From positions 1 to 12,993 of the forward strand of contig CBFGSB010000084.1 of assembly GCA_965651325.1 (NCBI GenBank): DNA of 12,993 bases, read 5' to 3'. Each line of letters opens with the position of its first letter. The first letter of the stretch is position 1. Below are positions 7,127 to 12,993 of the stretch, piece by piece. Made by a program: the position numbers and the translations under genes. The notes below the pieces were generated by a model that saw only the letters and a list, made by a program, of their open reading frames with translations, was not told the origin of the DNA and ran no database searches. The DNA comes from IDS-8 sp965651325 (lineage in GTDB: Bacteria; Pseudomonadota; Gammaproteobacteria; Steroidobacterales; Woeseiaceae).

Positions 7127-7501
7127 ATGGCGCACGAAGGACAACAACACCCGATCGCGGTCTATTTCTGGATCTGGGGTCTCCTTTTCGTCATCAGCGC
7201 CGCCTCCTACATGGTCGACTACCTGCAACTCCAGGGGATGCTGCGGTGGTCGCTGATCGTCATCTTCATGCTGATCAAAGCCGGCTTCATCGTCGCGATC
7301 TTCATGCACATGAAGTGGGAGAGGCTCGCGCTCAAGCTCGCGATTCTCGTGCCGCCGGTGGCGATCGTCGTACTGATGTGGTTGATGTCGGTCGAGGGGG
7401 ACTACACCTTTTTGACGCGCATCGAGTTCTTTGGGCAAAGCGACCTGCCGGCGCATGCGGCAGATCACCAGCCGGCCGGTCACCAACCCGCCGGGCATTA
7501 G
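7127..7501 (+). CDS. Cytochrome c oxidase subunit IV, prokaryotic type
   Basis: This 124-residue protein has three membrane spans (12-33, 39-61, 69-88). The motif KAGFIVAIFMHMKWER (51-66) is typical of the prokaryotic COX4 family, a small non-catalytic subunit of haem-copper oxidases that helps complex assembly or stability. ATG 7127 follows the subunit III stop by 13 bases, with GGAGA at 7116-7120. Longer upstream reading frame is discarded because it lies within subunit III. The C-terminus beyond residue 102 is unusual: a soluble tail ending in HAADHQPAGHQPAGH, with the five-residue unit HQPAG repeated. It is the last gene of the oxidase operon. Confidence 0.9.
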   Translation: MAHEGQQHPIAVYFWIWGLLFVISAASYMVDYLQLQGMLRWSLIVIFMLIKAGFIVAIFMHMKWERLALKLAILVPPVAIVVLMWLMSVEGDYTFLTRIEFFGQSDLPAHAADHQPAGHQPAGH

Positions 7502-7548
7502 CCCGATCCAGGCGCCGCGCCACTTTGGCGACCGGTACGTGAGTGAGC

Positions 7549-7566
7549 GGGGCGTGTCCACGCCCC
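7549..7566. terminator. GC-rich hairpin after the oxidase operon
   Basis: GGGGCGTG and CACGCCCC form a perfect inverted repeat; in practice seven pairs close a four-base loop. It lies 48 bases after the subunit IV stop and before the next transcription unit, where a terminator is expected. There is no T-run after it, so it would be an atypical or Rho-assisted terminator, or a stabilising 3' hairpin. Confidence 0.4.
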
Positions 7567-7582
7567 GTGCGTGCCAAGCTGC

Positions 7583-7611
7583 TTCCAGGCTTGTCGGCGT
7601 TCGTGAATAAT
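7583..7611 (+). promoter_or_regulatory. Candidate promoter for nupC-deoB
   Basis: AATAAT at 7606-7611 matches five of six of the -10 consensus. TTCCAG lies 17 bases upstream at 7583-7588 but is a poor -35, so the promoter may need an activator. The transporter starts at 7649. The hairpin at 7549-7566 lies just upstream, which supports a new transcription unit here. Confidence 0.35.
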
Positions 7612-7648
7612 GCTCCTCGCCAACTGAAAACCAGAACAGCGGGGGAAC

Positions 7649-8875
7649 ATGCGGATCTTGATCAGTCTCGGCGGCATTGCCGTCCTGTTTTTGCTGGCGT
7701 GGCTGCTGTCGTCGGATCGGCGGGCGATCGACGGGCGTACGGTGCTGGTGGCGTTTGCGTTGCAGGTGGGCGTGGCCGTGCTGGTCATGTACCTGCCGGC
7801 GGGGAGGAACGTGCTGGACGGGGCGGTGGACGCCGTCACCCACGTTATCGCATATGCCAATGCCGGGATCGAGTTTGTCTTCGGGGTGCGGACCGCGGAG
7901 AGTCTCGGGTTCACCATCGCGTTCCAGGTGTTGCCGATCATCGTGTTCTTTTCGGCGCTGATGTCGGTCTTTTATTACCTCGGGATCATGCAGAAGGTCG
8001 TCGCCTGGCTCGGCGGCGGGCTGCGGCGGCTGCTGGGTACCACGCAGATCGAGTCCATGTCGGCCGTGTCGAACATCTTCGTCGGGCATACCGAAGCGCC
8101 GCTGGTCGTGAAGCCGTACCTCGCGGATACCAGCGAGTCCGAGCTCTTCGCCATCATGACCGGCGGCTGCGCGACCATCGCCGGTACGGTGATGGCCGCC
8201 TACGCGCAGATGGGGGTCTCGCTCGAGTACCTCATCGCCGCGAGCTTCATGGCCGCGCCCGGCGGTCTGCTGATGGCCAAGATCCTGGTGCCGGAGACCC
8301 GGGACCTGCTGCAGCAGCGCTTCGATCCGGACGACGTAGGCGACGAAGAACGCGCCGTGAACATCTTCGAAGCCATCGGCAACGGCGCGGCGACCGGCCT
8401 GACGCTGGCCCTGAACGTCGGCGCCATGCTGCTCGCCTTCGTCGCGATGATCGCGCTGTTGAACGGCCTGCTTGGCTGGGTCGGGGGCTGGGTGGGCTTC
8501 GAGGACCTGACCCTGCAGCTCATCCTGGGGCAGCTCTTCGCGCCGATCGCCTTCCTGATCGGCGTGCCGTGGGACGAGGCCGTGCAGGCCGGTACCCTGA
8601 TCGGCGAGAAGTTCGTCGTCAACGAATTCTACGCCTACGCGCATTTCGTGGAAGTGCGGGAAGCCCTGAGCGATCGCACCCAGGCAATCATCACGTTCGC
8701 GCTTTGCGGCTTCGCCAACCTGGCGTCGATCGCCATCCTGCTCGGCGGGCTCGGCAGCATCGTGCCCGGGCGACGCCGCGACATCGCGCGGCTTGGTCTG
8801 AAGGCCGTGATCGGGGGTACACTGGTGAACCTGATGAACGCGAGTCTCGCCGGGATTTTCGTGTCCCTGCAATGA
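7649..8875 (+). CDS. nupC: NupC-type concentrative nucleoside transporter (CNT family)
   Basis: This 408-residue inner-membrane protein imports nucleosides together with cations. CNT signatures appear in order: GIEFVFG (73-79), GHTEAPLVVKPYL (146-158), MTGGCATIAGTVMAAY (170-185), SFMAAPGGLLMAKIL (199-213), NEFYAY (325-330) and SIAILLGGLG (360-369). The length is normal for the bacterial family. In the first substrate-binding hairpin the common QTEAP reads HTEAP (H147), a change at a base-contacting position in the Vibrio cholerae structure. The N-terminus is hydrophobic (1-20). ATG 7649 has GGGGG just upstream (7641-7645). deoB follows after 18 bases and uses the product of nucleoside breakdown, so the pair works as uptake and salvage. 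The symbol marks the family, not a proven E. coli NupC ortholog. Confidence 0.95.
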   Translation: MRILISLGGIAVLFLLAWLLSSDRRAIDGRTVLVAFALQVGVAVLVMYLPAGRNVLDGAVDAVTHVIAYANAGIEFVFGVRTAESLGFTIAFQVLPIIVFFSALMSVFYYLGIMQKVVAWLGGGLRRLLGTTQIESMSAVSNIFVGHTEAPLVVKPYLADTSESELFAIMTGGCATIAGTVMAAYAQMGVSLEYLIAASFMAAPGGLLMAKILVPETRDLLQQRFDPDDVGDEERAVNIFEAIGNGAATGLTLALNVGAMLLAFVAMIALLNGLLGWVGGWVGFEDLTLQLILGQLFAPIAFLIGVPWDEAVQAGTLIGEKFVVNEFYAYAHFVEVREALSDRTQAIITFALCGFANLASIAILLGGLGSIVPGRRRDIARLGLKAVIGGTLVNLMNASLAGIFVSLQ

Positions 8876-8893
8876 GGCTCCGGGGACGCGAAG

Positions 8894-10099
8894 ATGACAC
8901 GAGCCGTAATCCTCATGCTGGACTCCTTCGGTATCGGCGCGAGCGCCGACGCCGAACGCTTCGGCGACACCGGAGCGAACACGTTCGGCCACATCGCCGG
9001 GTACCGGAATGCACAGGGCCGGCCTCTGCAAATACCCAACCTGGCGCGCTTGGGCCTGCTGCACGCGGCGCACGCCAGCGCCGGCGAGTTTCCCGCCGGC
9101 TGCGAAATGCCCGCCGACGTGACCGGTACCTGGGGTTACGCGCGGGAGCTCTCCAGCGGCAAGGACACACCCAGCGGGCACTGGGAAATGGCCGGCGTGC
9201 CGGTGCTCTTCGACTGGGGCTATTTCACCGCCGAGACCGACACCTTCCCCGACGAGTTGCTGAGCGCGCTCGTCGACAGGGCAAAGCTGCCCGGTGTGCT
9301 CGGCAACCGCCACGCTTCCGGCACGACGATCATCGCGGAGCTCGGCGAAGAGCACATGCAGAGCGGCAAGCCCATCGTCTACACCTCCGCCGACAGCGTG
9401 TTCCAGGTCGCCTGCCACGAGGAGACGTTCGGGCTGCAGCGCCTGTATGACGTTTGCGACATCGCGCGCGAGCTGGTCGACGAATACAACATCGGGCGGG
9501 TCATCGCGCGGCCGTTCGTGGGTACGAACGCGAGCAACTTCAAGCGCACGGGAAACCGGCGCGACCTCACCGTCCCACCGCCTTCGGATACCGTGCTCGA
9601 CAAGCTGGTCAAGGCCGGGGGCGAGGTTATCGCCATCGGCAAGATCTCCGATATCTACGCGCACCGCGGTATCAGCCGCAAGGTGAAGGCCACCGGGAAC
9701 GCGGCGTTGTTCGATGCGACGCTCGCGGCGTGGGAGAGCGCGCCCGAGCGTTCGATCGTGTTCACCAACTTCGTCGATTTCGACATGCTGTACGGGCACC
9801 GGCGCGATATCGAAGGCTATGCCGGCGCACTGGAGGAATTCGACCGGCGGCTGCCGGAGCTTACCGGGCAGTTGCGGGACGACGACCTGCTGGTGCTCTG
9901 CGCCGATCACGGCTGCGACCCGTCGTGGCCCGGGTCGGATCATACGCGCGAGCACATTCCGGTGCTGGCGCAGGGGGCGGGGCTGGTGGCCGGCTCTATC
10001 GGCGAGAGGGAGACGTTTGCGGATATCGGGCAGACGTTGGCGGATCATTTTGGCCTGGAGCCGATGGAGTACGGGACGAGCTTTTTGCCACGGGCTTGA
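8894..10099 (+). CDS. deoB: Phosphopentomutase
   Basis: DeoB interconverts (deoxy)ribose 1-phosphate and 5-phosphate in the cytoplasm, linking nucleoside phosphorylase products to central carbon metabolism. The 401 residues match the usual length of about 400. The dimetal site of the alkaline phosphatase superfamily is complete: D10, D297, H302, D338, H339 and H350. The likely phosphorylated Thr is T92 in GKDTPSGHWEMAG. The cap region at about 100-220 carries the expected GTNASNFKRT segment. The start ATG 8894 has GGGGAC at 8882-8887 and follows nupC by 18 bases, so both are probably one transcript. Genes for the phosphorylases and deoxyribose-phosphate aldolase are not in the window. The next gene is convergent. 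Confidence 0.97.
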   Translation: MTRAVILMLDSFGIGASADAERFGDTGANTFGHIAGYRNAQGRPLQIPNLARLGLLHAAHASAGEFPAGCEMPADVTGTWGYARELSSGKDTPSGHWEMAGVPVLFDWGYFTAETDTFPDELLSALVDRAKLPGVLGNRHASGTTIIAELGEEHMQSGKPIVYTSADSVFQVACHEETFGLQRLYDVCDIARELVDEYNIGRVIARPFVGTNASNFKRTGNRRDLTVPPPSDTVLDKLVKAGGEVIAIGKISDIYAHRGISRKVKATGNAALFDATLAAWESAPERSIVFTNFVDFDMLYGHRRDIEGYAGALEEFDRRLPELTGQLRDDDLLVLCADHGCDPSWPGSDHTREHIPVLAQGAGLVAGSIGERETFADIGQTLADHFGLEPMEYGTSFLPRA

Positions 10100-10129
10100 T
10101 GGTTGGCGGAGCCGCGACCCGGCGGGGAG

Positions 10130-10200
10130 AGGTCTTCGGCACCGGCGACGAGCACGTCCCTGCGGCTCGGCATCCGTGCCTGGGAGCAGCCGAAGAGCCT
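10130..10200. repeat. Imperfect inverted repeat between convergent genes
   Basis: AGGTCTTCGGC (10130-10140) pairs with GCCGAAGAGCCT (10189-10200) with one bulged base, enclosing about 48 bases that can fold further (CGAGC with GCTCG, GCACG with CGTGC). It fills the gap between deoB and the glyoxalase-like gene and ends at the latter's stop codon. It may end transcription from both sides, though neither side has a clear T-run. Confidence 0.3.
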
Positions 10201-10855
10201 ACAGCTCGATTTCGCCGTTGGGCGTGCGCAGCCGCGCGGCGACGCGCGGGTGAGGCGCTGCGTGCACGGGCATGTCGATACCGATGGTGCGCAGGCGTTC
10301 CGCGACGTTGTCGGCGTGGGGGTGCAGGAGCGTCAGTTCCAGCAGCTCGCATTGTTGTGGCAAGTTGCCCGCGGGGTGTTCAGTGTCGCCCCAGTCGATG
10401 AAGAACGGCAGCACGCCGCCGTTGCGCGCCGCGAGCGGGTCGGTGAAGGTCCACGTCAGTTCGGTGCCGTCGGGGCGGTGGCGGCTGCCCTGTGTCACGG
10501 TGCCGAGGTCGACCATGTTCTTCCGTGCGGCATCCGTCAGCGCATCGAGGTCTTCCGCGCTGGCGGCCCAGGTGATGAGACGGGGCCCGTCGAGCTCGTG
10601 GATCGCGAAAGCGTGTACATCCCGCGGCTCCAGCACCTCCGTGTCCGGGCCGATAATCTCCAGGTAGCAGGACTTGCCGAGCCCGACGAGTGCATTGCGG
10701 GTGCCGTATACCGGGTGACGACCGCCCATGGCCGGCTCGACGCCGAACAGGTCGGCTACGTACCGCACGCCGTCCTCGAACACAGGCGTGGCGAGCACGA
10801 GATGATCGACGCGCGCCAGCGCCGCGCCGGTAGCGGGGGAGGGCCGACTACTCAC
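10199..10855 (-). CDS. Glyoxalase-like (VOC superfamily) domain protein
   Basis: The 218-residue product opens with VDHLVLATPVFEDGVRYVADLFGVEP, then GGRHPVYGTRNALVGLGKSCYLEIIGPD. This is the pattern of the glyoxalase-like (Glyoxalase_3) branch of the VOC fold, with His18 of VDH as a possible metal ligand. The middle holds ITWAASAEDLDAL and a second half ends in LRTPNGEIEL. No signal peptide is seen, so it is likely cytoplasmic. The substrate is unknown; family members are mostly uncharacterised. No ATG lies near the start. I prefer GTG 10855 because the domain begins shortly after it and it overlaps the stop of the small frame upstream (GTGAGTAG). A GTG at 10906 would add 17 poorly conserved-looking residues. 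Neither has a good ribosome site. Confidence 0.85.
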   Translation of the reverse strand: MSSRPSPATGAALARVDHLVLATPVFEDGVRYVADLFGVEPAMGGRHPVYGTRNALVGLGKSCYLEIIGPDTEVLEPRDVHAFAIHELDGPRLITWAASAEDLDALTDAARKNMVDLGTVTQGSRHRPDGTELTWTFTDPLAARNGGVLPFFIDWGDTEHPAGNLPQQCELLELTLLHPHADNVAERLRTIGIDMPVHAAPHPRVAARLRTPNGEIEL

Positions 10856-10976
10856 GCGAAAGTTGCCCGTAGGTGCCGCGCGCCAGGCGCATATCTCGCG
10901 GCGCACGGGCTCGCGCCCACTCGCACAGCGGCTGCACCCACCAGTGGTCGTTGCGTTTGGCCGGCTTCAGGTCCAC
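10848..10976 (-). CDS. Possible 42-residue small protein
   Basis: Between the coiled-coil membrane protein and the glyoxalase-like gene a frame runs from GTG 10976, overlapping the upstream stop by ten bases, to TAG at 10848-10850, overlapping the downstream GTG by eight. About four fifths of its third positions are G or C, as in real genes here. The product starts with an aromatic stretch (DHWWVQPLCEWARARAP) and ends in a basic part, with no membrane span. The frame stays open further upstream inside the neighbouring gene, so the start is uncertain. No clear ribosome site is visible and I know no family. It could be a small gene or a chance open frame. Confidence 0.35.
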   Translation of the reverse strand: MDLKPAKRNDHWWVQPLCEWARARAPRDMRLARGTYGQLSRE

Positions 10977-11326
10977 GGACCGACCAGCATCGCGTACACG
11001 ATGAGGATCGCCAGCACCGCGACGACCCACATCATAAGCCGCAGCCGCGCCGCGAGAACCTGCACGCCTTCGCTCAGGTCGCGGGTCTGCTTCGCCAGTT
11101 GCTCGATGAGCCGCGCGTTCTCCGCGTCGCGCCGTTCGAGCGCGCGGATGCGCTCCGCCATCTCCCGTTCGTCGGCTTCGTCCGGGACGTTGCGGAATTC
11201 CTTGCCAGCCGCGGCCTGCCGCTTGTGCAGCAACTCCGAGGACGCGTTGATGATGTCGGGCGCGCGGCGCGCCAGTTCCGTCCAGGGGATGGTTCTCGCC
11301 ACGATTGCCAGCCAGGGCCACGCCAT
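10967..11326 (-). CDS. Small coiled-coil protein with C-terminal membrane anchor
   Basis: The 119-residue product begins MAWPWLAIVARTIPWTELARRAP, a short hydrophobic and proline-containing start seen in uncharacterised proteobacterial proteins. It is followed by a charged helical region at about 38-92 (EREMAERIRALERRDAENAR and on) with coiled-coil character, and a single span at about 96-115 (LMMWVVAVLAILIVYAMLVG). Topology is probably a cytoplasmic coiled coil anchored at the C-terminus. No function is known to me. An in-frame TTG at 11353 lies upstream, but ATG 11326 is preferred because a good promoter at 11356-11384 would start the mRNA after that TTG. It is the first gene of a short minus-strand unit with the glyoxalase-like gene. 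Confidence 0.8.
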   Translation of the reverse strand: MAWPWLAIVARTIPWTELARRAPDIINASSELLHKRQAAAGKEFRNVPDEADEREMAERIRALERRDAENARLIEQLAKQTRDLSEGVQVLAARLRLMMWVVAVLAILIVYAMLVGPWT

Positions 11327-11353
11327 GCGGTATTCTCGCCGGAAAAGAAGCAA

Positions 11354-11463
11354 GCAGCATAGGTCGGTATTCGGGTGGCGTCAAAAGCGAACCGCTCGAT
11401 CAGCTTCCGAAGCGCCGTCCGCGTTACCGGATGGTGTCCAACGCATGTTCTCGCTCGTATCCG
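11354..11463. other. Gap between debranching enzyme and coiled-coil gene
   Basis: These 110 bases separate the stop of the upstream minus-strand gene from the next unit. They hold the promoter at 11356-11384. No coding frame or clear terminator hairpin was found in the rest. Confidence 0.5.
11356..11384 (-). promoter_or_regulatory. Sigma-70 type promoter for the coiled-coil/glyoxalase unit
   Basis: On the minus strand TTGACG (11384-11379, five of six), a 17-base spacer and TATGCT (11361-11356, four of six) form the best promoter in the window. The -10 lies 30 bases before ATG 11326, giving a short leader. It implies that the unit is transcribed separately from the debranching enzyme gene upstream. 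Confidence 0.6.
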
Positions 11464-12993
11464 TTACACCCGGATGTCCACCACGACGTCGCCTTCGCGG
11501 CGCAACACGTTGACCGCCACGTCCCCGCCGCGGCGCCGCAGCAAGAGGTCGATGGACGCCTCCGAATCCAGCCGAAGGTGCCGCAGCCATACCTCGTCGA
11601 CGAAGTCCGGCAGCCGCGGGTGGTGCATCACGATCGCGCGGTTGGGAAGGTCGAAGTTGAGCCCGAGGCTCGCCTGCAGCAACGTCAGCGGCGCGGCGGC
11701 GGCCCACGCCTGCGGCGAGCACGCCACCGGGTAGAACGTCGGTCCGCGGCCCGGGCGCCGCCGGAAGCCGCAGAACAGCTCCGGCAGGCGGCGCATGGTC
11801 ATGAAGTGGGCGGCGCGAAACAGGCCGGTGAAGATACCTTGCACCGAACCGGTATGCCGGTAGTTCGACATGCCGAGCGCTATCAGCGCATTGTCGTGAG
11901 GCCACACGGAGCCGTTGTGATAGGACATCGGATTGAAGCGCGCCTCGCCGGCGGCAATCGTGCGGACACCCCAGCCGCAGAAGAAGCTCTGGCTCAGCAG
12001 GTCGTTCACGACACGGTGGGCACGCTCCTCGGAAGCGATCCCCGACAGCAGCACGTGACCGGCGTTCGAGCTGCGAATAGCGCAGGGCTCCTTCGCGCCG
12101 TCCAGCGCGATGACGTAGGTGCCGAGCTTTTCGGACCAGAACGTCGCCTCGAAGCGGGTCCTGAGCGCTTCCGCTTCGGCGTGCAGCCGCGCCGCATCCG
12201 CGTGGTGGCCGAGCACGCGCGCTACGTTCGCAATGGAATGCTTGGCCGCGTACACGTAGGCCTGCACCTCGACCAGCGCAATGGGTCCGTCAGCCAGGCG
12301 GCCGTCGGCATGAAAGATCGAATCCGCGGAATCCTTCCAGCCCTGGTTGACCAGGCCGTCGTCGCGCTGTGACTGGTATTCCACGAACCCGTCGCCGTCG
12401 AGGTCGCCGGGGCCATCGATCCAGCCGAGGGCCGCGACGATGTTCGGCCAGATGCTCTTCAGCGTTTCGGCGTCGCCGGTGCGCTCGAAGTAGCGGCCGG
12501 CCAGCAGCACGAACAGCGGGGTCGCGTCGACGGTGCCGTAGTAGCGGAGGAACGGTACTTCGCCGATGCGCGCGAGCTCGCCGTGGCGCATCTCGTGCAG
12601 TATCTTGCCGGGCTCCGCGTCGGCCTGCTTGTCCTCGTGTTTCGCCTGCGTACGCGCGAGGAAGTGCAGCACGCCCCTCGCGACGTCCGGGTCGACCCAC
12701 AGCATTTCCAGCGCCGTGATGATGCCGTCACGCCCGAACGGCGTGCTGAACCACGGCACGCCCGCGAACGGGTATGACCCGTCCTCGGTTTCCGTTATGA
12801 GCATGTAGAGATCCGCGATCGAGCGGCGAATGATCTCGTTGAAGATCTCGTTCGAGCTCTCGATCGAGGTGGCGCGGCTGGAGAGACGCGATAGCGACGT
12901 GCGCGCGAGGCGCATGGACGTCAGGAACGAGCGGCCGGACGATTCCGTGTTCGCGATGGGATCGACGCGTGCGAAGATCATGGTGCGTTCGCC
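11464..12993 (-). CDS. Glycogen-debranching-type glycosidase, C-terminal catalytic part (5' end outside window)
   Basis: The visible 510 codons are open to the right edge, so the gene starts beyond the window. A Met at 12981 is not a likely start because the frame continues upstream. Counting from that Met, signatures of the amylo-alpha-1,6-glucosidase (alpha/alpha-toroid) domain appear: PWFSTPFGRDGIITAL (76-91), RYYGTVDATPLFV (146-158), NQGWKDSADSIFHADG (212-227) and MSYHNGSVWPHDNAL (352-366). A DLDGDGFVEY stretch (193-202) resembles a calcium loop. Family members of this kind are about 700 residues with an N-terminal beta domain, which must lie outside. The enzyme would cleave alpha-1,6 branches or related alpha-glucosides; the true substrate is not shown by sequence. 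The C-terminus ends in a small beta-rich tail (about 470-505). Confidence 0.9.
   Translation of the reverse strand, partial: GERTMIFARVDPIANTESSGRSFLTSMRLARTSLSRLSSRATSIESSNEIFNEIIRRSIADLYMLITETEDGSYPFAGVPWFSTPFGRDGIITALEMLWVDPDVARGVLHFLARTQAKHEDKQADAEPGKILHEMRHGELARIGEVPFLRYYGTVDATPLFVLLAGRYFERTGDAETLKSIWPNIVAALGWIDGPGDLDGDGFVEYQSQRDDGLVNQGWKDSADSIFHADGRLADGPIALVEVQAYVYAAKHSIANVARVLGHHADAARLHAEAEALRTRFEATFWSEKLGTYVIALDGAKEPCAIRSSNAGHVLLSGIASEERAHRVVNDLLSQSFFCGWGVRTIAAGEARFNPMSYHNGSVWPHDNALIALGMSNYRHTGSVQGIFTGLFRAAHFMTMRRLPELFCGFRRRPGRGPTFYPVACSPQAWAAAAPLTLLQASLGLNFDLPNRAIVMHHPRLPDFVDEVWLRHLRLDSEASIDLLLRRRGGDVAVNVLRREGDVVVDIRV

Noticed and set aside
7097..10048. A 983-codon open frame on the minus strand opposite subunit IV, nupC and deoB
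   Set aside because: It lies antisense to well-recognised genes and gives a low-complexity His, Arg, Asp and Glu-rich product, the usual shadow of GC-rich codon bias.
10103..11362. A 419-codon plus-strand frame across the glyoxalase-like and coiled-coil genes
   Set aside because: The minus-strand frames show recognisable protein features and a promoter; this one does not.

Overview
The window is about two-thirds G+C, with strongly GC-rich third codon positions and tightly packed genes. Gene content and sequence style suggest a gammaproteobacterium, perhaps near Woeseiaceae, Steroidobacterales or Chromatiales. That placement is inference; the window has no rRNA or other marker. I see no mobile element, CRISPR array, tRNA or rRNA.

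Region 1 (1-1953, + strand): a three-gene unit joined by overlapping start and stop codons. It encodes an exported protein of unknown function, an ECF sigma factor, and a small single-span membrane protein that sits in the anti-sigma position but has no cysteines, so it is not of the zinc-binding type. Region 2 (1954-2247) is a 294-base leader with candidate sigma-70 promoters and a perfect 14-bp palindrome.

Region 3 (2248-7501, + strand): an aa3-type cytochrome c oxidase operon. Subunit II carries a CuA centre plus two fused c4-like haem domains. It is followed by subunit I, a possible 40-codon small ORF, two different subunit III-type proteins and a subunit IV. The order resembles the alternative oxidase coxMNOP of Bradyrhizobium. 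Electrons from a donor would pass through the two c haems to CuA, then haem a and the haem a3/CuB site, all within this gene set. Oxidase assembly genes (haem A synthesis, copper insertion) are not in the window.

Region 4 (7502-10099, + strand): a nucleoside transporter (NupC/CNT family) and phosphopentomutase (DeoB), a nucleoside uptake and salvage pair preceded by a hairpin and a candidate promoter.

Region 5 (10199-12993, - strand): a glyoxalase-like protein, a possible 42-codon small ORF, and a small coiled-coil membrane protein with a good sigma-70 promoter in front. Upstream of these lies the C-terminal catalytic part of a glycogen-debranching-type glycosidase that runs off the right edge. 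deoB and the glyoxalase-like gene converge at about 10100-10200.

Most of the window is ordinary core metabolism. The points most worth a second look are the double-haem, double-subunit-III oxidase, the exported-protein/sigma/anti-sigma unit, and two small ORFs whose ends overlap their neighbours.
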